A stretch of DNA of 64,000 nucleotides, from contig NZ_JANFOJ010000007.1 in NCBI RefSeq assembly GCF_024385605.1, positions 62,001 to 126,000 on the forward strand, in the 5' to 3' direction. The stretch is from Sporolactobacillus sp. STSJ-5. Lineage in GTDB: Bacteria > Bacillota > Bacilli > Bacillales > Sporolactobacillaceae. Both the position numbers and the translations under genes were made by a program. The notes beneath the pieces are model-generated. The model saw only the letters and a list, made by a program, of their open reading frames with translations. It ran no database searches and was not told where the DNA came from. Positions 45,258 to 55,297 of the stretch are shown one piece after another. Numbering within the stretch: position 1 is the first letter of the stretch; the number at the start of each line of letters is the position of its first letter.

Positions 45258-46047
45258 ATCTATTCTCGATAAAATAGTGAAGACAAAGACGGAAGAACTC
45301 GCCGTTTTTTCGATGCCGGAAAAAAATACAAATTCAGCCATTCATTATTCTCTGAAAACAGCTCTGACGCATCCAAATCACAAATTGGGGTTAATTGCTG
45401 AAGTGAAGCAGGCATCACCATCGAAAGGTGTTTTTGCGCGCCGTATTGTGGCAGAAGATGTTGCCGAAGTCTATGCTCACGCAGGTGCTGACGCGATCAG
45501 TGTACTCACTGACCATACCTATTTTCATGGATCAATTGAGAACTTAAAAGCTGTAAAGGCGAAGGTTCAACTGCCGGTCCTGCGTAAAGATTTTATCATT
45601 GACGAAAGGCAGATTGAGGAATCCGCTCGCTGCGGTGCAGACGCCATTCTTTTGATTGCTGCAGCTCTTGATCCAATGAAACTCCATGAGTTTTATTTGG
45701 CAGCAAAAGAACACGGCATGGAATCATTGGTGGAGGTGCACAGTGTGAGTGAATTAGATCCTCTTCTCAAAGTATTTACTCCGGAGATCATCGGTATTAA
45801 TAATCGTAATTTAAGGACATTTGAGACTAGGTTGTCTGTAACAAAAGAGGTAGCTGCTGCTGTTCCAAAGGGAGCGGTCATGATCAGCGAATCCGGAGTC
45901 CGCAAGGCACAGGATATTTGTTATCTTCTAAGGCAAGGTGCACATGCCGCACTAGTCGGTGAGGCACTAATCTGTTCTGATTCGCCGGAAGAGAAGATCC
46001 GGGAACTATTTGGTGAAGGTGTTTCGCATGACGCGTCCCTTACTTAA
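45250..46047 (+). CDS. trpC: indole-3-glycerol phosphate synthase
   Basis: 265-residue TIM-barrel enzyme converting CdRP to indole-3-glycerol phosphate. Catalytic lysines and phosphate groove are visible in IAEVKQASPSKGVF, PVLRKDFIID, GINNRNLRTF and SESGVRKAQD. ATG overlaps the end of trpD, and trpF overlaps its own 3' end by 20 bases, so the genes are coupled. Confidence 0.95.
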   Translation: MPESILDKIVKTKTEELAVFSMPEKNTNSAIHYSLKTALTHPNHKLGLIAEVKQASPSKGVFARRIVAEDVAEVYAHAGADAISVLTDHTYFHGSIENLKAVKAKVQLPVLRKDFIIDERQIEESARCGADAILLIAAALDPMKLHEFYLAAKEHGMESLVEVHSVSELDPLLKVFTPEIIGINNRNLRTFETRLSVTKEVAAAVPKGAVMISESGVRKAQDICYLLRQGAHAALVGEALICSDSPEEKIRELFGEGVSHDASLT

Positions 46048-46678
46048 ATTCTGCGGAAATCAATCTTTCGAAGATATGCAGGCAGCTGTTGAAAGCCAAG
46101 CAGATTTTATTGGATTTATTTTTACGGACAGGAGTAACAGAACAGTAAGTCCAAAATCGGTTGCGCATTGGATTAAACGGTTTGGACCTACGATCGGCAA
46201 GAAATTAGTCGGCGTTTTTGCTGATGATTCACTTGAAAAGATGAATTTGGTCCTGCAGGAAGTTCCACTAGATCTTATCCAGCTTCACGGGCAGGAATCG
46301 CCTGAACAAGTCGCTTCGATTAAAAGTGTAATAAAGCTGCCGATATGGAAGGCCCTTCATCACGATAAAATGACAGGTTACATGATGCGATGCTACCAGA
46401 ATATTGTGGATGGATTTGTTATTGATACGAAAGTAAAGGGGCAGCTTGGCGGCACCGGTTTATCGTTTGATTGGGCGAGCATACCGGAATATATGCGTGA
46501 AGCAGATCATCAGCATGTCCCATGCTTTGTCGCTGGGGGAGTTACCTCAGAAAATATTTCTGAACTGTTGACCTATCATCCAATTGGGATTGATATCGCA
46601 TCAGGTATTGAAAGAGAACATCGTAAAGACAGAGCATTAATACGAAAAATTGAAGAGAAGGTGTGTTACGGTGATTAG
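46028..46678 (+). CDS. trpF: phosphoribosylanthranilate isomerase
   Basis: 216-residue TIM barrel. Catalytic Cys in LLKFCGNQS (the usual CG motif, here followed by Asn) and the aspartate region [20 protein letters not shown]; the phosphate-binding end reads VAGGVTSEN and [12 protein letters not shown] at 46028, inside trpC; overlaps trpB by eight bases. Confidence 0.93.
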   Translation: MTRPLLKFCGNQSFEDMQAAVESQADFIGFIFTDRSNRTVSPKSVAHWIKRFGPTIGKKLVGVFADDSLEKMNLVLQEVPLDLIQLHGQESPEQVASIKSVIKLPIWKALHHDKMTGYMMRCYQNIVDGFVIDTKVKGQLGGTGLSFDWASIPEYMREADHQHVPCFVAGGVTSENISELLTYHPIGIDIASGIEREHRKDRALIRKIEEKVCYGD

Positions 46679-47900
46679 GCAGCCGCAGTTGGAGGAAAAA
46701 TACAGAACTGATGAAAATGGGCGCTATGGAATGTTTGGCGGACGATATGTCCCAGAGACATTGATGCACGCAGTTTTGGAACTTGAACAAGGCTTTAAAG
46801 AAGCAATTGATGACCCCTCATTTTTAAACGATTACCATCGAATTCTCCATGAGTATTCCGGCAGACCGACACCCGTGACCTATTGTGAACGATTGAGCAA
46901 TCTAATCGGTGGAGCTCGTATTTTTTTGAAACGGGAGGATTTGAATCACACCGGGGCTCATAAAATCAATAATGCTGTTGGGCAGGCATTACTCGCGCGC
47001 AGAATGGGGAAAAAGAAGATAATCGCAGAGACCGGTGCCGGTCAGCATGGAGTAGCCTCTGCTACGGTTGCCGCGTATTTCGGAATGCCCTGCAAGGTTT
47101 TTATGGGTGCTGTCGATGTGGAGCGTCAGGCGCTTAATGTATTCCGGATGAAACTGCTGGGTGCAGAAGTTGTTCCCGTTCATTCGGGAAATGGAACGTT
47201 GAAGGATGCGGTCAATGAAGTGCTTCGTTATTGGGCAGCAAACGTTGAGGACACAGCTTACATTGACGGTTCGGTTGTGGGACCCCATCCTTATCCGATG
47301 ATTGTCCGCGATTTTCAGAGAATAATCGGCGATGAAGCAAGGTCCCAGATGATCGATAAAATTGGCAAACTGCCTGACGCCGCTTTTGCCTGTGTCGGCG
47401 GAGGAAGCAATGCTATGGGATTATTCACCGCTTTTCTCAAAGATTCTGTTCAATTATTTGGTGCAGAGGCAGGAGGCAAGGGGATTAATACCGATGCCCA
47501 TGCGGCTACACTGACTAAGGGAAGCATCGGTATTGTTCATGGCATGAAAACATATCTTCTTCAGGATCAAAATGGGCAGATTACCGAGCCCTATTCTATT
47601 TCAGCTGGATTGGACTACCCGGGTATTGGTCCTGAACACGCCTATCTATATCAATCAGGACGTGTGACCTATGAGGCGATCACAGATGACGAAGCGGTTG
47701 ACGCACTCATTAAATTATCTAAATTCGAAGGCATTCTGCCCGCACTAGAAAGTGCACATGGGCTCGCTTTGGCAATGAAACGAGCAAAAGCAATGAAACA
47801 CGATCAAAATGTACTTGTCTGTCTTTCCGGACGCGGAGATAAGGATGTGCAGACAATACTGCATGTGATGGATGAAGAAAACGGTGGTGACCACCAATGA
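46671..47900 (+). CDS. trpB: tryptophan synthase beta chain
   Basis: 409-residue PLP enzyme joining indole and serine. PLP lysine in [33 protein letters not shown] and CLSGRGDKD are conserved. GTG at 46671 is chosen, with GAGAAGG upstream and overlap with the trpF stop; the frame opens at a TTG 46650. It overlaps trpA by four bases. Confidence 0.95.
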   Translation: MIRQPQLEEKYRTDENGRYGMFGGRYVPETLMHAVLELEQGFKEAIDDPSFLNDYHRILHEYSGRPTPVTYCERLSNLIGGARIFLKREDLNHTGAHKINNAVGQALLARRMGKKKIIAETGAGQHGVASATVAAYFGMPCKVFMGAVDVERQALNVFRMKLLGAEVVPVHSGNGTLKDAVNEVLRYWAANVEDTAYIDGSVVGPHPYPMIVRDFQRIIGDEARSQMIDKIGKLPDAAFACVGGGSNAMGLFTAFLKDSVQLFGAEAGGKGINTDAHAATLTKGSIGIVHGMKTYLLQDQNGQITEPYSISAGLDYPGIGPEHAYLYQSGRVTYEAITDDEAVDALIKLSKFEGILPALESAHGLALAMKRAKAMKHDQNVLVCLSGRGDKDVQTILHVMDEENGGDHQ

Positions 47901-48715
47901 CAGCCAGGATGCGTGAGTATATAAAAAAAGATAAAGGCATGCTGTTCATTCCATTTATCACCGCCGGAGATCCTGATAATGAATCAACCGTTCAGATTGC
48001 GCTCATGCTTCAATCAATCGGAGCGAACGCACTTGAGCTTGGTATTCCTTACTCAGATCCCTTGGCGGATGGGCCTGTAATTCAGGAAGCCTCAAAACGC
48101 GCACTCAGCCACGGCGAAACACTGTTTGATGCAATGGCACTCGTTAAAATGATGCGCCGACAAGGACTAAAAATTCCGGTTATCATTTTCACCTATGCCA
48201 ATGTACTCCTGCAATTCGGGGTTGATGTCTTTTTTCAACAGGCAAAAACTATTGGAGTTGACGGGCTGCTTGTTCCTGATCTCCCTTATGAGGAGAGCCG
48301 GCTGCTTGCGGATACATGCCGCAAGCAAGATATGAGCCTGATCTCGCTTGTCGCACCAACAACATCTGATCGCAGGCTGAGCATGATTTGTAATGAGGCG
48401 CAAGGCTTTATTTACTGCGTGTCATCACTCGGCGTTACCGGGATGAGAAAAAGCTTTCATCCGGATGTGTTTCCATTTCTCAAACGTGTGAAAAAGGTAA
48501 GCGAGCTGCCCATTGCTGTTGGTTTTGGTATTTCATCTTCTGAGCAGGTAGAAGAACTCAAAAATCATGCCGATGGTTTTATCGTAGGAAGCGCAATTGT
48601 AACGTTAATTGGGCGTTATACGATAGAATTAGCCGACTCAGGTACTCGTTCCAGTGCTGTTGATCAAATACGCAGGCTGCTTTGTGAGAAACTGTTTGTG
48701 CCTGTAAATAAATGA
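47897..48715 (+). CDS. trpA: tryptophan synthase alpha chain
   Basis: 272-residue TIM barrel that cleaves indole-3-glycerol phosphate. Catalytic Glu and Asp in [18 protein letters not shown] and [12 protein letters not shown]; the loop SSLGVTGMR and phosphate site GFGISSSEQ are present. Starts within the trpB stop (ATGA). It is the last gene of the operon; hisC, tyrA and aroE, which follow trpA in B. subtilis, are absent. Confidence 0.95.
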   Translation: MTARMREYIKKDKGMLFIPFITAGDPDNESTVQIALMLQSIGANALELGIPYSDPLADGPVIQEASKRALSHGETLFDAMALVKMMRRQGLKIPVIIFTYANVLLQFGVDVFFQQAKTIGVDGLLVPDLPYEESRLLADTCRKQDMSLISLVAPTTSDRRLSMICNEAQGFIYCVSSLGVTGMRKSFHPDVFPFLKRVKKVSELPIAVGFGISSSEQVEELKNHADGFIVGSAIVTLIGRYTIELADSGTRSSAVDQIRRLLCEKLFVPVNK

Positions 48716-48733
48716 TTTGAGGAAGAATTCAAG

Positions 48734-48765
48734 CCTTGACTGCATGAAGCTGTCAAGGTTTTTTT
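48734..48765 (+). terminator. rho-independent terminator after trpA
   Basis: CCTTGAC and GTCAAGG arms, 11-base loop, then seven T. Confidence 0.85.
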
Positions 48766-48831
48766 ACTCTAATTATCCTTTCTTCCTCTGCCCTTATATA
48801 TATGAAAATGTGCAATCACAGTTAGTCCTTC

Positions 48832-48860
48832 TTGAAGTCGGCATGAAAGTTGATTATGAT
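48832..48860 (+). promoter_or_regulatory. sigma-A promoter of ypiA
   Basis: TTGAAG (48832-48837), 17-base spacer, TATGAT (48855-48860), 46 bases before ypiA. Confidence 0.6.
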
Positions 48861-48906
48861 GGCTAAAGTAGGTTATTGTTCGGTTTTTTTGGGGAGGAAT
48901 TAAAGC

Positions 48907-50163
48907 ATGCGTACTTTAGAAACAGCGACCGCATTATTAGATAGTGGACAAACTGAAGAAGGAATTAAGCTGCTTCATGATCTTGTTTTAAATGGAGACG
49001 ATCGAACACAATTTGGTGCAGCGTCAGTTTTTCAGCAATACGGATTTTTGGATGATGCTCAGAAAACGTATGAGGGACTGCTTAAGCGCTATCCGAATGA
49101 TAGCGAACTTATTTTGCAGCTTTCCGAACTCTTGATTGATAAAAATGACGAATCGACGGCCATTCAATATTTGCAGCGAATTCATCCATTAGATGAAAAT
49201 TTTTTGAGTGCGCAGGTGATGCTTGCCGACCTTTATCAACTTGAAGGTCTTGATGAGGTTGCAGAACACAAGCTTCTCGGTGCGCTAAAATTTTCACCGC
49301 ATCAGCCGATTCTGATTCTCGCTCTTGGTGAACTTTATTTATCGATTGGCGAGGCAAGCAAGGCAGTGGATTGCTTCATCGAGGTAAAGGATAATAAGGA
49401 GCTTTCGGATCAGAATGTTCATTTGAAACTTTCGGAAGCACTGAGTTTGAGCGGCAATTTTGAATCGTCCATACGGGAGTACGAGCTTGGGTTAAAGAAG
49501 GAGAAAACACTCGATGGTTTATTTGGGCTGGCCATTACAGCAATGCAGATTCACAAGCATCGTAAGGCCATCAAAGCACTGGAGACTTTAAAGACAATGG
49601 ATCCGGGTTACAGTACACTTTATACGGTGCTGGCAGAGGCCTATGAGCATGAGGGACAGCTGGATAAGGCAATGGAGTCTATTGAGGCGGGCATTGAACA
49701 GGATGAATATAATGAAAGATTGTATGAATCCGCAGGAATATTAGCAGCTAAAATGCATGAAAAAGAAAAAGCGGCGGAATACTTCAGAAAGTGTCTGGAG
49801 CAGAATCCGGAAAATATGGACGCATTAACGCATCTGGCAGAATTAAATGTGCAGGCAGAGGATTATGATGCGGTTATCGATTTGCTTTCATCTGTTGAAA
49901 GTGATGATCCAACACTCATCTGGTTCCTTGCCACAGCATATAATCAAACCGATGACATAAAAAAAGCGGCTGATCTATACAAAAGGTGTCAAACAGCTTT
50001 TTCGAACAATCCCGAGTTTCTGCAGGAGTACGGCGAATTCTTAAGAGAGACAGGTAAGCAGCGGGAGGGTTTGGCTTTGTTAGAAAAGGCGTCACAGTTA
50101 AGTCCGGAAAACCAAGATCTCGCTTCATTTGTTGAGCGAATTAAGCAGGATGAATTAGGTTAA
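48907..50163 (+). CDS. ypiA: tetratricopeptide-repeat protein YpiA
   Basis: 418 residues made almost wholly of TPR helical hairpins, e.g. AAEYFRKCLEQNPENMDALTHLAEL. It is soluble with no signal peptide. In B. subtilis ypiA lies ahead of ypiB, and links of YpiA to the control of MurAA proteolysis have been reported; here too ypiB follows after 63 bases. ATG after GGGGAGGAA. Confidence 0.85.
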   Translation: MRTLETATALLDSGQTEEGIKLLHDLVLNGDDRTQFGAASVFQQYGFLDDAQKTYEGLLKRYPNDSELILQLSELLIDKNDESTAIQYLQRIHPLDENFLSAQVMLADLYQLEGLDEVAEHKLLGALKFSPHQPILILALGELYLSIGEASKAVDCFIEVKDNKELSDQNVHLKLSEALSLSGNFESSIREYELGLKKEKTLDGLFGLAITAMQIHKHRKAIKALETLKTMDPGYSTLYTVLAEAYEHEGQLDKAMESIEAGIEQDEYNERLYESAGILAAKMHEKEKAAEYFRKCLEQNPENMDALTHLAELNVQAEDYDAVIDLLSSVESDDPTLIWFLATAYNQTDDIKKAADLYKRCQTAFSNNPEFLQEYGEFLRETGKQREGLALLEKASQLSPENQDLASFVERIKQDELG

Positions 50164-50226
50164 ACAGCGAATATATCCATTATAAAGACTGATGAATGCG
50201 AAAGCGGGACAGGAGGGTACGGCAAA

Positions 50227-50772
50227 ATGGAACAGACGGTATCAAATGGACAGAAGAAAACGTTTCTTCGTTGGATTTTAGATCGTCATTTGCTAACTAA
50301 CCGAGAAATTATTTGGCTGCTTCATTATCTGATGAGCAACGATAAATTGCTTGGTTTGATCCATATTGTTGATGAAGTGGCGCGTGTCAGCCGCTCGATC
50401 ACGATTGGATGTCCTGATAATGGACGCCCTATATTTCGTTATGTAAAAACAACTGTTGAAACCAATGATCCTGAGAAAGCGTTTCATGATTTGCGTATGA
50501 ACCAAGAAGAAGATATTTACATGGAGCTGGACATTGAAACGGTACGCCGCTCTCCAATCTATTTTTCCGTTTTGGAAGAAAACCCGAATAACCCTGTAGA
50601 TGTACATGAAAAATATGGGGAAATGGCAAATTGCGCGGCTGTTGAAGCGGAACGAAATTTTATTGCCGATCGGTTGAATAAGGCAATTAATGAGGCGCTT
50701 GATCAGGGGAACCAAGATCAATTTTATCTGTTGTCCAAACAATTAAACCAATTGCAAAAATATCAAAGGTAA
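50227..50772 (+). CDS. ypiB: UPF0302 protein YpiB (ReoY)
   Basis: 181-residue protein of the UPF0302/IDEAL family. ReoY, as it is called in Listeria, helps ClpCP degrade MurAA and so tunes peptidoglycan synthesis. Family stretches [26 protein letters not shown] and the C-terminal helical IDEAL-like end are seen. In B. subtilis ypiF and the qcrABC cytochrome bc genes follow, but here ypjB is next. Confidence 0.88.
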   Translation: MEQTVSNGQKKTFLRWILDRHLLTNREIIWLLHYLMSNDKLLGLIHIVDEVARVSRSITIGCPDNGRPIFRYVKTTVETNDPEKAFHDLRMNQEEDIYMELDIETVRRSPIYFSVLEENPNNPVDVHEKYGEMANCAAVEAERNFIADRLNKAINEALDQGNQDQFYLLSKQLNQLQKYQR

Positions 50773-50874
50773 GCAAATTGTCAAATGAAAAATTTGTTGG
50801 CAAGCAGCTTTAGCGGTCTACTCTTGTCCCATGACTCATATAGTCATTACTAGGAGTTAAAAGGAGGACAAGCA

Positions 50875-51663
50875 ATGAATGCGAAGCTGGTTGCCATATT
50901 TATTTCCTTCATTCTTTTTATCGGTTTTCCTGTACAAGGACGAGCAGAAAATGACACAAAAGCTGCTAAAAATCATACAGAGGACTTAATCAATTTATCT
51001 GATCGCGTATTTCAGTATACAGATGCAAATCAAGATACTGCAGCGTACAGTTTGCTCAATGAGTTAAGTAAGGAATGGAATCGTTCACCGCAGAACTATT
51101 CAGAAAAAGATCAGCGAGTTATAAACACAGCTATTGCCAAATTAAAGGTTCTGATGGCCAATTCAGGTGAAAATCAACGTGAAATTACCGATGCTGCAGT
51201 CTCACTTCGACTGGGTTTTGATGCTCTTGCGCCGGATGGAAAACCTCTATGGAAAAATTTGCATTATGCAGTTACTGCACCGGTGTCTAAAATGAAATCC
51301 GCACTTAATAATAAGGATAATGAACGTTTTCAATATTATCTTAACGAATTTCTAGATAAATATGCGGTTGTTTATCCGGCGATGGTTATCAACGGCCAAA
51401 CAGATGTGGTAAATCTAGTCAATAAGCAAATCAATTCATTCAGTGATCAACGGGAGAAAAGCTTAAAAACGAGCACTAGAATTCGACAATTGAATGGGAT
51501 TGATCGCGAATTGAATAATGTATTTGATCAATCTTCGCAGAATCACGAGGAAAGTATGGTGGGATTAGCCACAATTATTGGCGGGATTATTGTTTGTGTG
51601 CTTGCCTATGCGTCATGGCGCCGTTATATGGGAGAACATTTGCGCCGGGAACATGTGAGGTAA
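50875..51663 (+). CDS. ypjB: sporulation protein YpjB
   Basis: 262 residues. A signal peptide (about 1-24) directs a helical extracytoplasmic domain outside, and a C-terminal membrane helix (about 230-248, LATIIGGIIVCVLAY) with a basic tail anchors it. Composition and position match YpjB, annotated as a sporulation protein; function unknown. ATG after AAAGGAGG. The genes that separate it from ypiB in B. subtilis (ypiF, qcrABC, ypjA) are lacking. Confidence 0.72.
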   Translation: MNAKLVAIFISFILFIGFPVQGRAENDTKAAKNHTEDLINLSDRVFQYTDANQDTAAYSLLNELSKEWNRSPQNYSEKDQRVINTAIAKLKVLMANSGENQREITDAAVSLRLGFDALAPDGKPLWKNLHYAVTAPVSKMKSALNNKDNERFQYYLNEFLDKYAVVYPAMVINGQTDVVNLVNKQINSFSDQREKSLKTSTRIRQLNGIDRELNNVFDQSSQNHEESMVGLATIIGGIIVCVLAYASWRRYMGEHLRREHVR

Positions 51664-51677
51664 TAAGGTTTAATTTT

Positions 51678-51706
51678 TTGACAAACAATCAAAGTTTGAC
51701 TAAAAT
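51678..51706 (+). promoter_or_regulatory. sigma-A promoter of the YugP-type gene
   Basis: TTGACA (51678-51683), 17-base spacer, TAAAAT (51701-51706). The leader to the gene would be about 125 bases. Confidence 0.7.
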
Positions 51707-51837
51707 TGACTATAAAGAAGTTTGTTCATCGAAATCGACAACGGCTTAATGAATGCGTTGAAAGGTTGATTGCGCATGTTTTGGTATGTTGTCTCGTTTC
51801 TGAACATTCTCAAATGATCAGTTTTGGAGGAATGAGC

Positions 51838-52518
51838 ATGATTCAATACCTGATTTATTTAGGCGTGTTAATGCTGATCCCTATTTGGGCGCAGATGCGT
51901 GTCCGTTCGACGTACTCACGTTATTCTGAAGTCGGTAATTCAACCGGTATGACCGGAGCTGAAACGGCAAGACGCATTTTAGATGCCAATGGTCTTTACG
52001 ATGTAACAGTAAGAGAGGTTGCCGGTTCCTTGACGGATCACTATGATCCGCGAGACAAGTCGGTTAATTTATCAACAGATATCTATCATGGTGCTTCAAT
52101 AGCCGGAACGGCTGTGGCCGCCCATGAAGTGGGACACGCGATTCAAGATGCTAAGGACTATACATTTATGCGGGTTCGCAGTGCACTTGTTCCTGTTGCC
52201 AACTTAGGATCGAATTTGTCCTATATTCTTATCTTGGCAGGCGTATTCCTCGGTATGATGCAGCTGGCTTCGATCGGTGTTCTATTCTTTGCTGCCGCAG
52301 TTCTCTTCCAGTTGGTTACGCTTCCGGTTGAATTTGATGCATCCGGGCGGGCTTTGAAACAGATTGTTTCATTAGGTATCGTTCAAGAGGATGAACAAAA
52401 ACAAGCGAAAAAAGTTCTTTCAGCAGCGGCTATGACTTATGTCGCCGCGGCACTGGTATCTTTGATGGAACTCATTCGTTTCATTCTGATGATTACAATG
52501 TCTAATCGCGAAGAGTAA
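51838..52518 (+). CDS. yugP: membrane zinc metallopeptidase, YugP type
   Basis: 226 residues. An N-terminal membrane helix (about 2-20), a zinc site AAHEVGHAIQDAKDY (HExxH) with a further ligand possibly in LPVEFDASGRAL, and two or three later helices. The family is neutral zinc metallopeptidases of unknown substrate. ATG at 51838 has TTTGGAGGAA upstream; the frame runs back to 51706 through the promoter. Followed by a terminator, so it is a single-gene unit. Confidence 0.85.
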   Translation: MIQYLIYLGVLMLIPIWAQMRVRSTYSRYSEVGNSTGMTGAETARRILDANGLYDVTVREVAGSLTDHYDPRDKSVNLSTDIYHGASIAGTAVAAHEVGHAIQDAKDYTFMRVRSALVPVANLGSNLSYILILAGVFLGMMQLASIGVLFFAAAVLFQLVTLPVEFDASGRALKQIVSLGIVQEDEQKQAKKVLSAAAMTYVAAALVSLMELIRFILMITMSNREE

Positions 52519-52547
52519 ATACATTAAGTAAACGAATAAATGATTGG

Positions 52548-52578
52548 CCGCCGCCTTTAATGAGGCCGCGGTTTTTTT
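52548..52578 (+). terminator. rho-independent terminator after the YugP-type gene
   Basis: CCGCCGCCT and AGGCCGCGG pair with one mismatch, followed by seven T. Confidence 0.8.
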
Positions 52579-52607
52579 GCGTTTTTCTAAAGTACGAGAA
52601 AATAAAA

Positions 52608-52635
52608 TTGACAAAGGATTGTTTTATATTACAAT
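52608..52635 (+). promoter_or_regulatory. sigma-A promoter of queT
   Basis: TTGACA (52608-52613), 16-base spacer, TACAAT (52630-52635). Start would be near 52642, just ahead of the riboswitch. Confidence 0.7.
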
Positions 52636-52656
52636 AAAGTAGTTTGAGCGTATGCT

Positions 52657-52700
52657 CACGTGGTTCGAAACCATCCCACGTTTATCAAAAAACTAAGGAG
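52657..52700 (+). promoter_or_regulatory. preQ1-I riboswitch
   Basis: Stem P1 CACGTGG with complementary CCCACG, the core GGTTCGAAACCATCCC and the A-rich tail AAAAAACTAAGG that docks to form the pseudoknot match the preQ1 class I aptamer. The tail runs into the queT ribosome site (AAGGAGGAG), so ligand binding would hide the site and lower translation when preQ1 is plentiful. Confidence 0.9.
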
Positions 52701-52710
52701 GAGTTTTTGT

Positions 52711-53199
52711 TTGAAGACAATTAGAATGTTGGCAGTTAATGCCATTTTAGCAGCGTTGTATATCGTGCTTACTTTTTTTCTGCAGCCGATCAGTTTCTCT
52801 GCTGTTCAATTCAGAATCGCTGAGATGCTGAACCATTTCATCGTGTTTAACAAGAAGTACTTTTGGGGAATTATTTGCGGTGTATTCATCGGTAATTTAT
52901 TTTTTTCTCCGCTGCTCCCATACGACTTGATCTTCGGCACGGGACAATCGATTTTAGCGCTTTTAATTACAATTGTCGTTTCCAAATTTGTAAAGAATAT
53001 TTGGGCGCGAATGCTGGTCAATACGGGTGTGTTTACACTAACCATGTGCCTTATTGCATGGGAACTGTCAATCGTATTTCATTTGCCGTTTCTATGGACA
53101 TGGCTTACGGTTGCAATTGGCGAGTGTGCCGTAATGTTAATTGGTGCTCCGATTATGTATGCGATCAGCCGCCGTATTCCATTTGAAAAATTGATTTGA
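52711..53199 (+). CDS. queT: queuosine precursor transporter QueT
   Basis: 162-residue membrane protein, S component of an energy-coupling-factor (ECF) transporter, taking up preQ1 or a related queuine precursor. About five hydrophobic helices with the family stretches FRIAEMLNHFIVFN and FIGNLFFSPLLPYDLIFGTGQS. TTG at 52711 sits behind the ribosome site of the riboswitch; the longer frame from 52660 starts inside the aptamer and is rejected. Confidence 0.92.
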   Translation: MKTIRMLAVNAILAALYIVLTFFLQPISFSAVQFRIAEMLNHFIVFNKKYFWGIICGVFIGNLFFSPLLPYDLIFGTGQSILALLITIVVSKFVKNIWARMLVNTGVFTLTMCLIAWELSIVFHLPFLWTWLTVAIGECAVMLIGAPIMYAISRRIPFEKLI

Positions 53200-53215
53200 A
53201 TAAAAACAAAAAAAG

Positions 53216-53243
53216 CATCCGATAATCACTCGGATGTTTTTTT
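53216..53243. terminator. bidirectional terminator after queT
   Basis: CATCCGA-TAATCAC-TCGGATG with an A tract before and seven T after. It can serve queT and the convergent hydrolase gene. Confidence 0.8.
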
Positions 53244-53372
53244 GCTAAGTAATTGGCGAACGACATAATCCTTGTCATAATGCTCTTGCGAAGAAAGCCG
53301 TTCATTTCAAGCCTAAATAGTGAAAAGCGTGGGATGTTCGCGCACCAGTACGACGGACCACAGTTGTTTTTC

Positions 53373-54230
53373 TTATTTCGGATGAATACTCCACAGAAAT
53401 TTCGCAATCAATTGGTCAACCTGAGGATTTTCGTGGAGCATACTATGCTGTGCATTCGGACCATATACTGTTTTTTCTTGATAATGAGCCCGATTAAAAA
53501 AATACTGACCGAAAAAAGCGCTCTGACATGAAACAACGCCATCACCTTCCACAGCATTTCGCATCTCTCCGGCGATCGCCAATACATTCAGATTCTGCGG
53601 CAAGCGGCTGCGGTGCTGAAATAAATAACTTTCCCGTTTAAGTGCTTCAAGAGTATAGTCTTTGTCATTCAGTGGACCATTAATCCAATCAAACGGGGCA
53701 GCGATTGCTACATACTTCTTTATCGAGGGGTAGTCAGAAGGATCTTTTATCTGTTCAAGATAACAAGTAAAAGCTTTTCCTCCCATTGAATGAGATACGA
53801 CATTTACTTGCTTAAGTCCATAATCACGTTTCAAAACTAAGAAGACATTCTTCAGCCAGTCAGCCTGCTGTTCCATGGATTCGTGATTGCTTGCAAAAAT
53901 GACTTGGATCAAAGGGATTTTTTGATTCGTGATTTTTCCACTTGATTTAATAACACCGTTCGGTTCGACAGTTATTACAATTGCTCGTTCCGGTCCATCG
54001 TAATTCGTTTGTAAACGCTGAAACATCGTGCGAAACGATCGTTCCGAGCCTTTCCATCCGTGAATGAACACGGTAGGAATCTGCTGTTTATTTGTTTGAG
54101 TTGCGGATGTTTTTACCGATGAATCAGCGATTTTCAATTGATTCATGTCTGCTTTTCCGAAAAAGAAATAAAAGCTCACTGAGATTAATGCAACGGCGAT
54201 GAAAAGGGAAATAACATGACTTACTTTCAT
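53373..54230 (-). CDS. alpha/beta hydrolase, DUF915 family
   Basis: 285 residues. One N-terminal membrane helix (about 6-24) holds an alpha/beta hydrolase outside the cell. FIHGWKGSERSF forms the oxyanion side, VVSHSMGGKAF the nucleophile elbow, and a His in NAQHSMLHENP probably completes the triad. Substrate unknown; relatives are called cell-surface lipases or esterases. The ATG at 54230 follows TTGGAGTG; the frame begins further upstream at 54443 without support. Lone minus-strand gene. Confidence 0.82.
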   Translation of the reverse strand: MKVSHVISLFIAVALISVSFYFFFGKADMNQLKIADSSVKTSATQTNKQQIPTVFIHGWKGSERSFRTMFQRLQTNYDGPERAIVITVEPNGVIKSSGKITNQKIPLIQVIFASNHESMEQQADWLKNVFLVLKRDYGLKQVNVVSHSMGGKAFTCYLEQIKDPSDYPSIKKYVAIAAPFDWINGPLNDKDYTLEALKRESYLFQHRSRLPQNLNVLAIAGEMRNAVEGDGVVSCQSAFFGQYFFNRAHYQEKTVYGPNAQHSMLHENPQVDQLIAKFLWSIHPK

Positions 54231-54334
54231 AAAAAACACTCCAATTATCGATCCGTTTGTGGATCGCTTTTTATAGCTTATCGCAAATGGCAGATTTTTA
54301 AAACCGTCTTTTTGTTCCAGTTTCAGATAAAGTT

Positions 54335-54345
54335 CATGATATAAT
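54335..54345 (+). promoter_or_regulatory. extended -10 promoter candidate of the exonuclease gene
   Basis: TGATATAAT (TG one base before TATAAT at 54340-54345), 32 bases before the start codon. No good -35 is seen, as is usual for extended -10 promoters. Confidence 0.45.
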
Positions 54346-54376
54346 GAAGAAAGCTTAAATGAAGAGAGGCTTTTTT

Positions 54377-55297
54377 TTGGCAAATCAACCGCAATTATTA
54401 CTTGTTGACGGAATGGCATTGCTTTTTCGGGCATTCTATGCAACGGCCCCTACGGGCCAATTTATGTTCAACGATCAAGGAATTCCAACTAATGGTGTTC
54501 AGGGGTTTTTACGCCATCTCTTGATGGCGATCCAAAGCAGAAAGCCAACGCATCTGGCGGTTTGTTGGGATATGGGATCAAAAACCTTTCGCAATGAATT
54601 ATTCGACGGATATAAAGCAAACCGAGCCGCACCGCCTGTTGAAATGGTACCTCAATTTGATCTGGCAAAGGAAATGATTGATGCATTCGGCGTTCCTAAT
54701 ATCGGTGTGTCCGGATTTGAAGCAGACGATTGTATCGGCACTCTCGCCAAGAAAGCTCAAGATGAACTCGATGTTTCTATTGTTACAGGGGACAGAGATT
54801 TGCTGCAGCTTCTGGATCGGCGCATTCATGTAGATATTCTTCAAAAAGGCTACGGCAATTACCGTAGTTTTAATGAAGAAACCTTCTATGATCATTATGG
54901 TGTGACACCTCGTCAATTCATTGAAGTGAAAGCGCTAATGGGTGATTCAAGCGATGGTTATCCAGGTGTTCGCGGTATCGGCGAAAAAACTGCCATTAAG
55001 TTGATTAAACAGTTCGGAAGCATTGACTCAATAATCGATCATCTGGACATGCTGCCAAATGGACAGCAGAAGAAAATCAGCATGGATATAGATATGCTTC
55101 ATCTCTCACGCCGATTGGCAGAAATTAATTGTCATGCACCGGTTTCGATAGACTTGGAGAGTGCCGGTTATTCAGGAGTCACTGATTCATTCATAGAGAA
55201 AGTAGATCAGCTCGGGATGCGGTTAGTAAAATATGACCTGGTGAAACAAAGATGGAATCAGGAAGGTCCGAATTCTGTATTTTTGGCTAATGAATAG
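54377..55297 (+). CDS. ypcP: 5'-3' exonuclease (YpcP type)
   Basis: 306-residue stand-alone nuclease of the PolA N-terminal family, acting on RNA primers and flaps. Metal-binding aspartates are seen in LLVDGMALLFRAF, GFEADDCIGTLA, VTGDRDLLQL and MGDSSDGYPGVRGIGEKTA (helix-hairpin-helix). TTG at 54377 is taken as start, eight bases after AAGAGAGG; ATG at 54359 is upstream of that site. The gene is monocistronic. Confidence 0.9.
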   Translation: MANQPQLLLVDGMALLFRAFYATAPTGQFMFNDQGIPTNGVQGFLRHLLMAIQSRKPTHLAVCWDMGSKTFRNELFDGYKANRAAPPVEMVPQFDLAKEMIDAFGVPNIGVSGFEADDCIGTLAKKAQDELDVSIVTGDRDLLQLLDRRIHVDILQKGYGNYRSFNEETFYDHYGVTPRQFIEVKALMGDSSDGYPGVRGIGEKTAIKLIKQFGSIDSIIDHLDMLPNGQQKKISMDIDMLHLSRRLAEINCHAPVSIDLESAGYSGVTDSFIEKVDQLGMRLVKYDLVKQRWNQEGPNSVFLANE

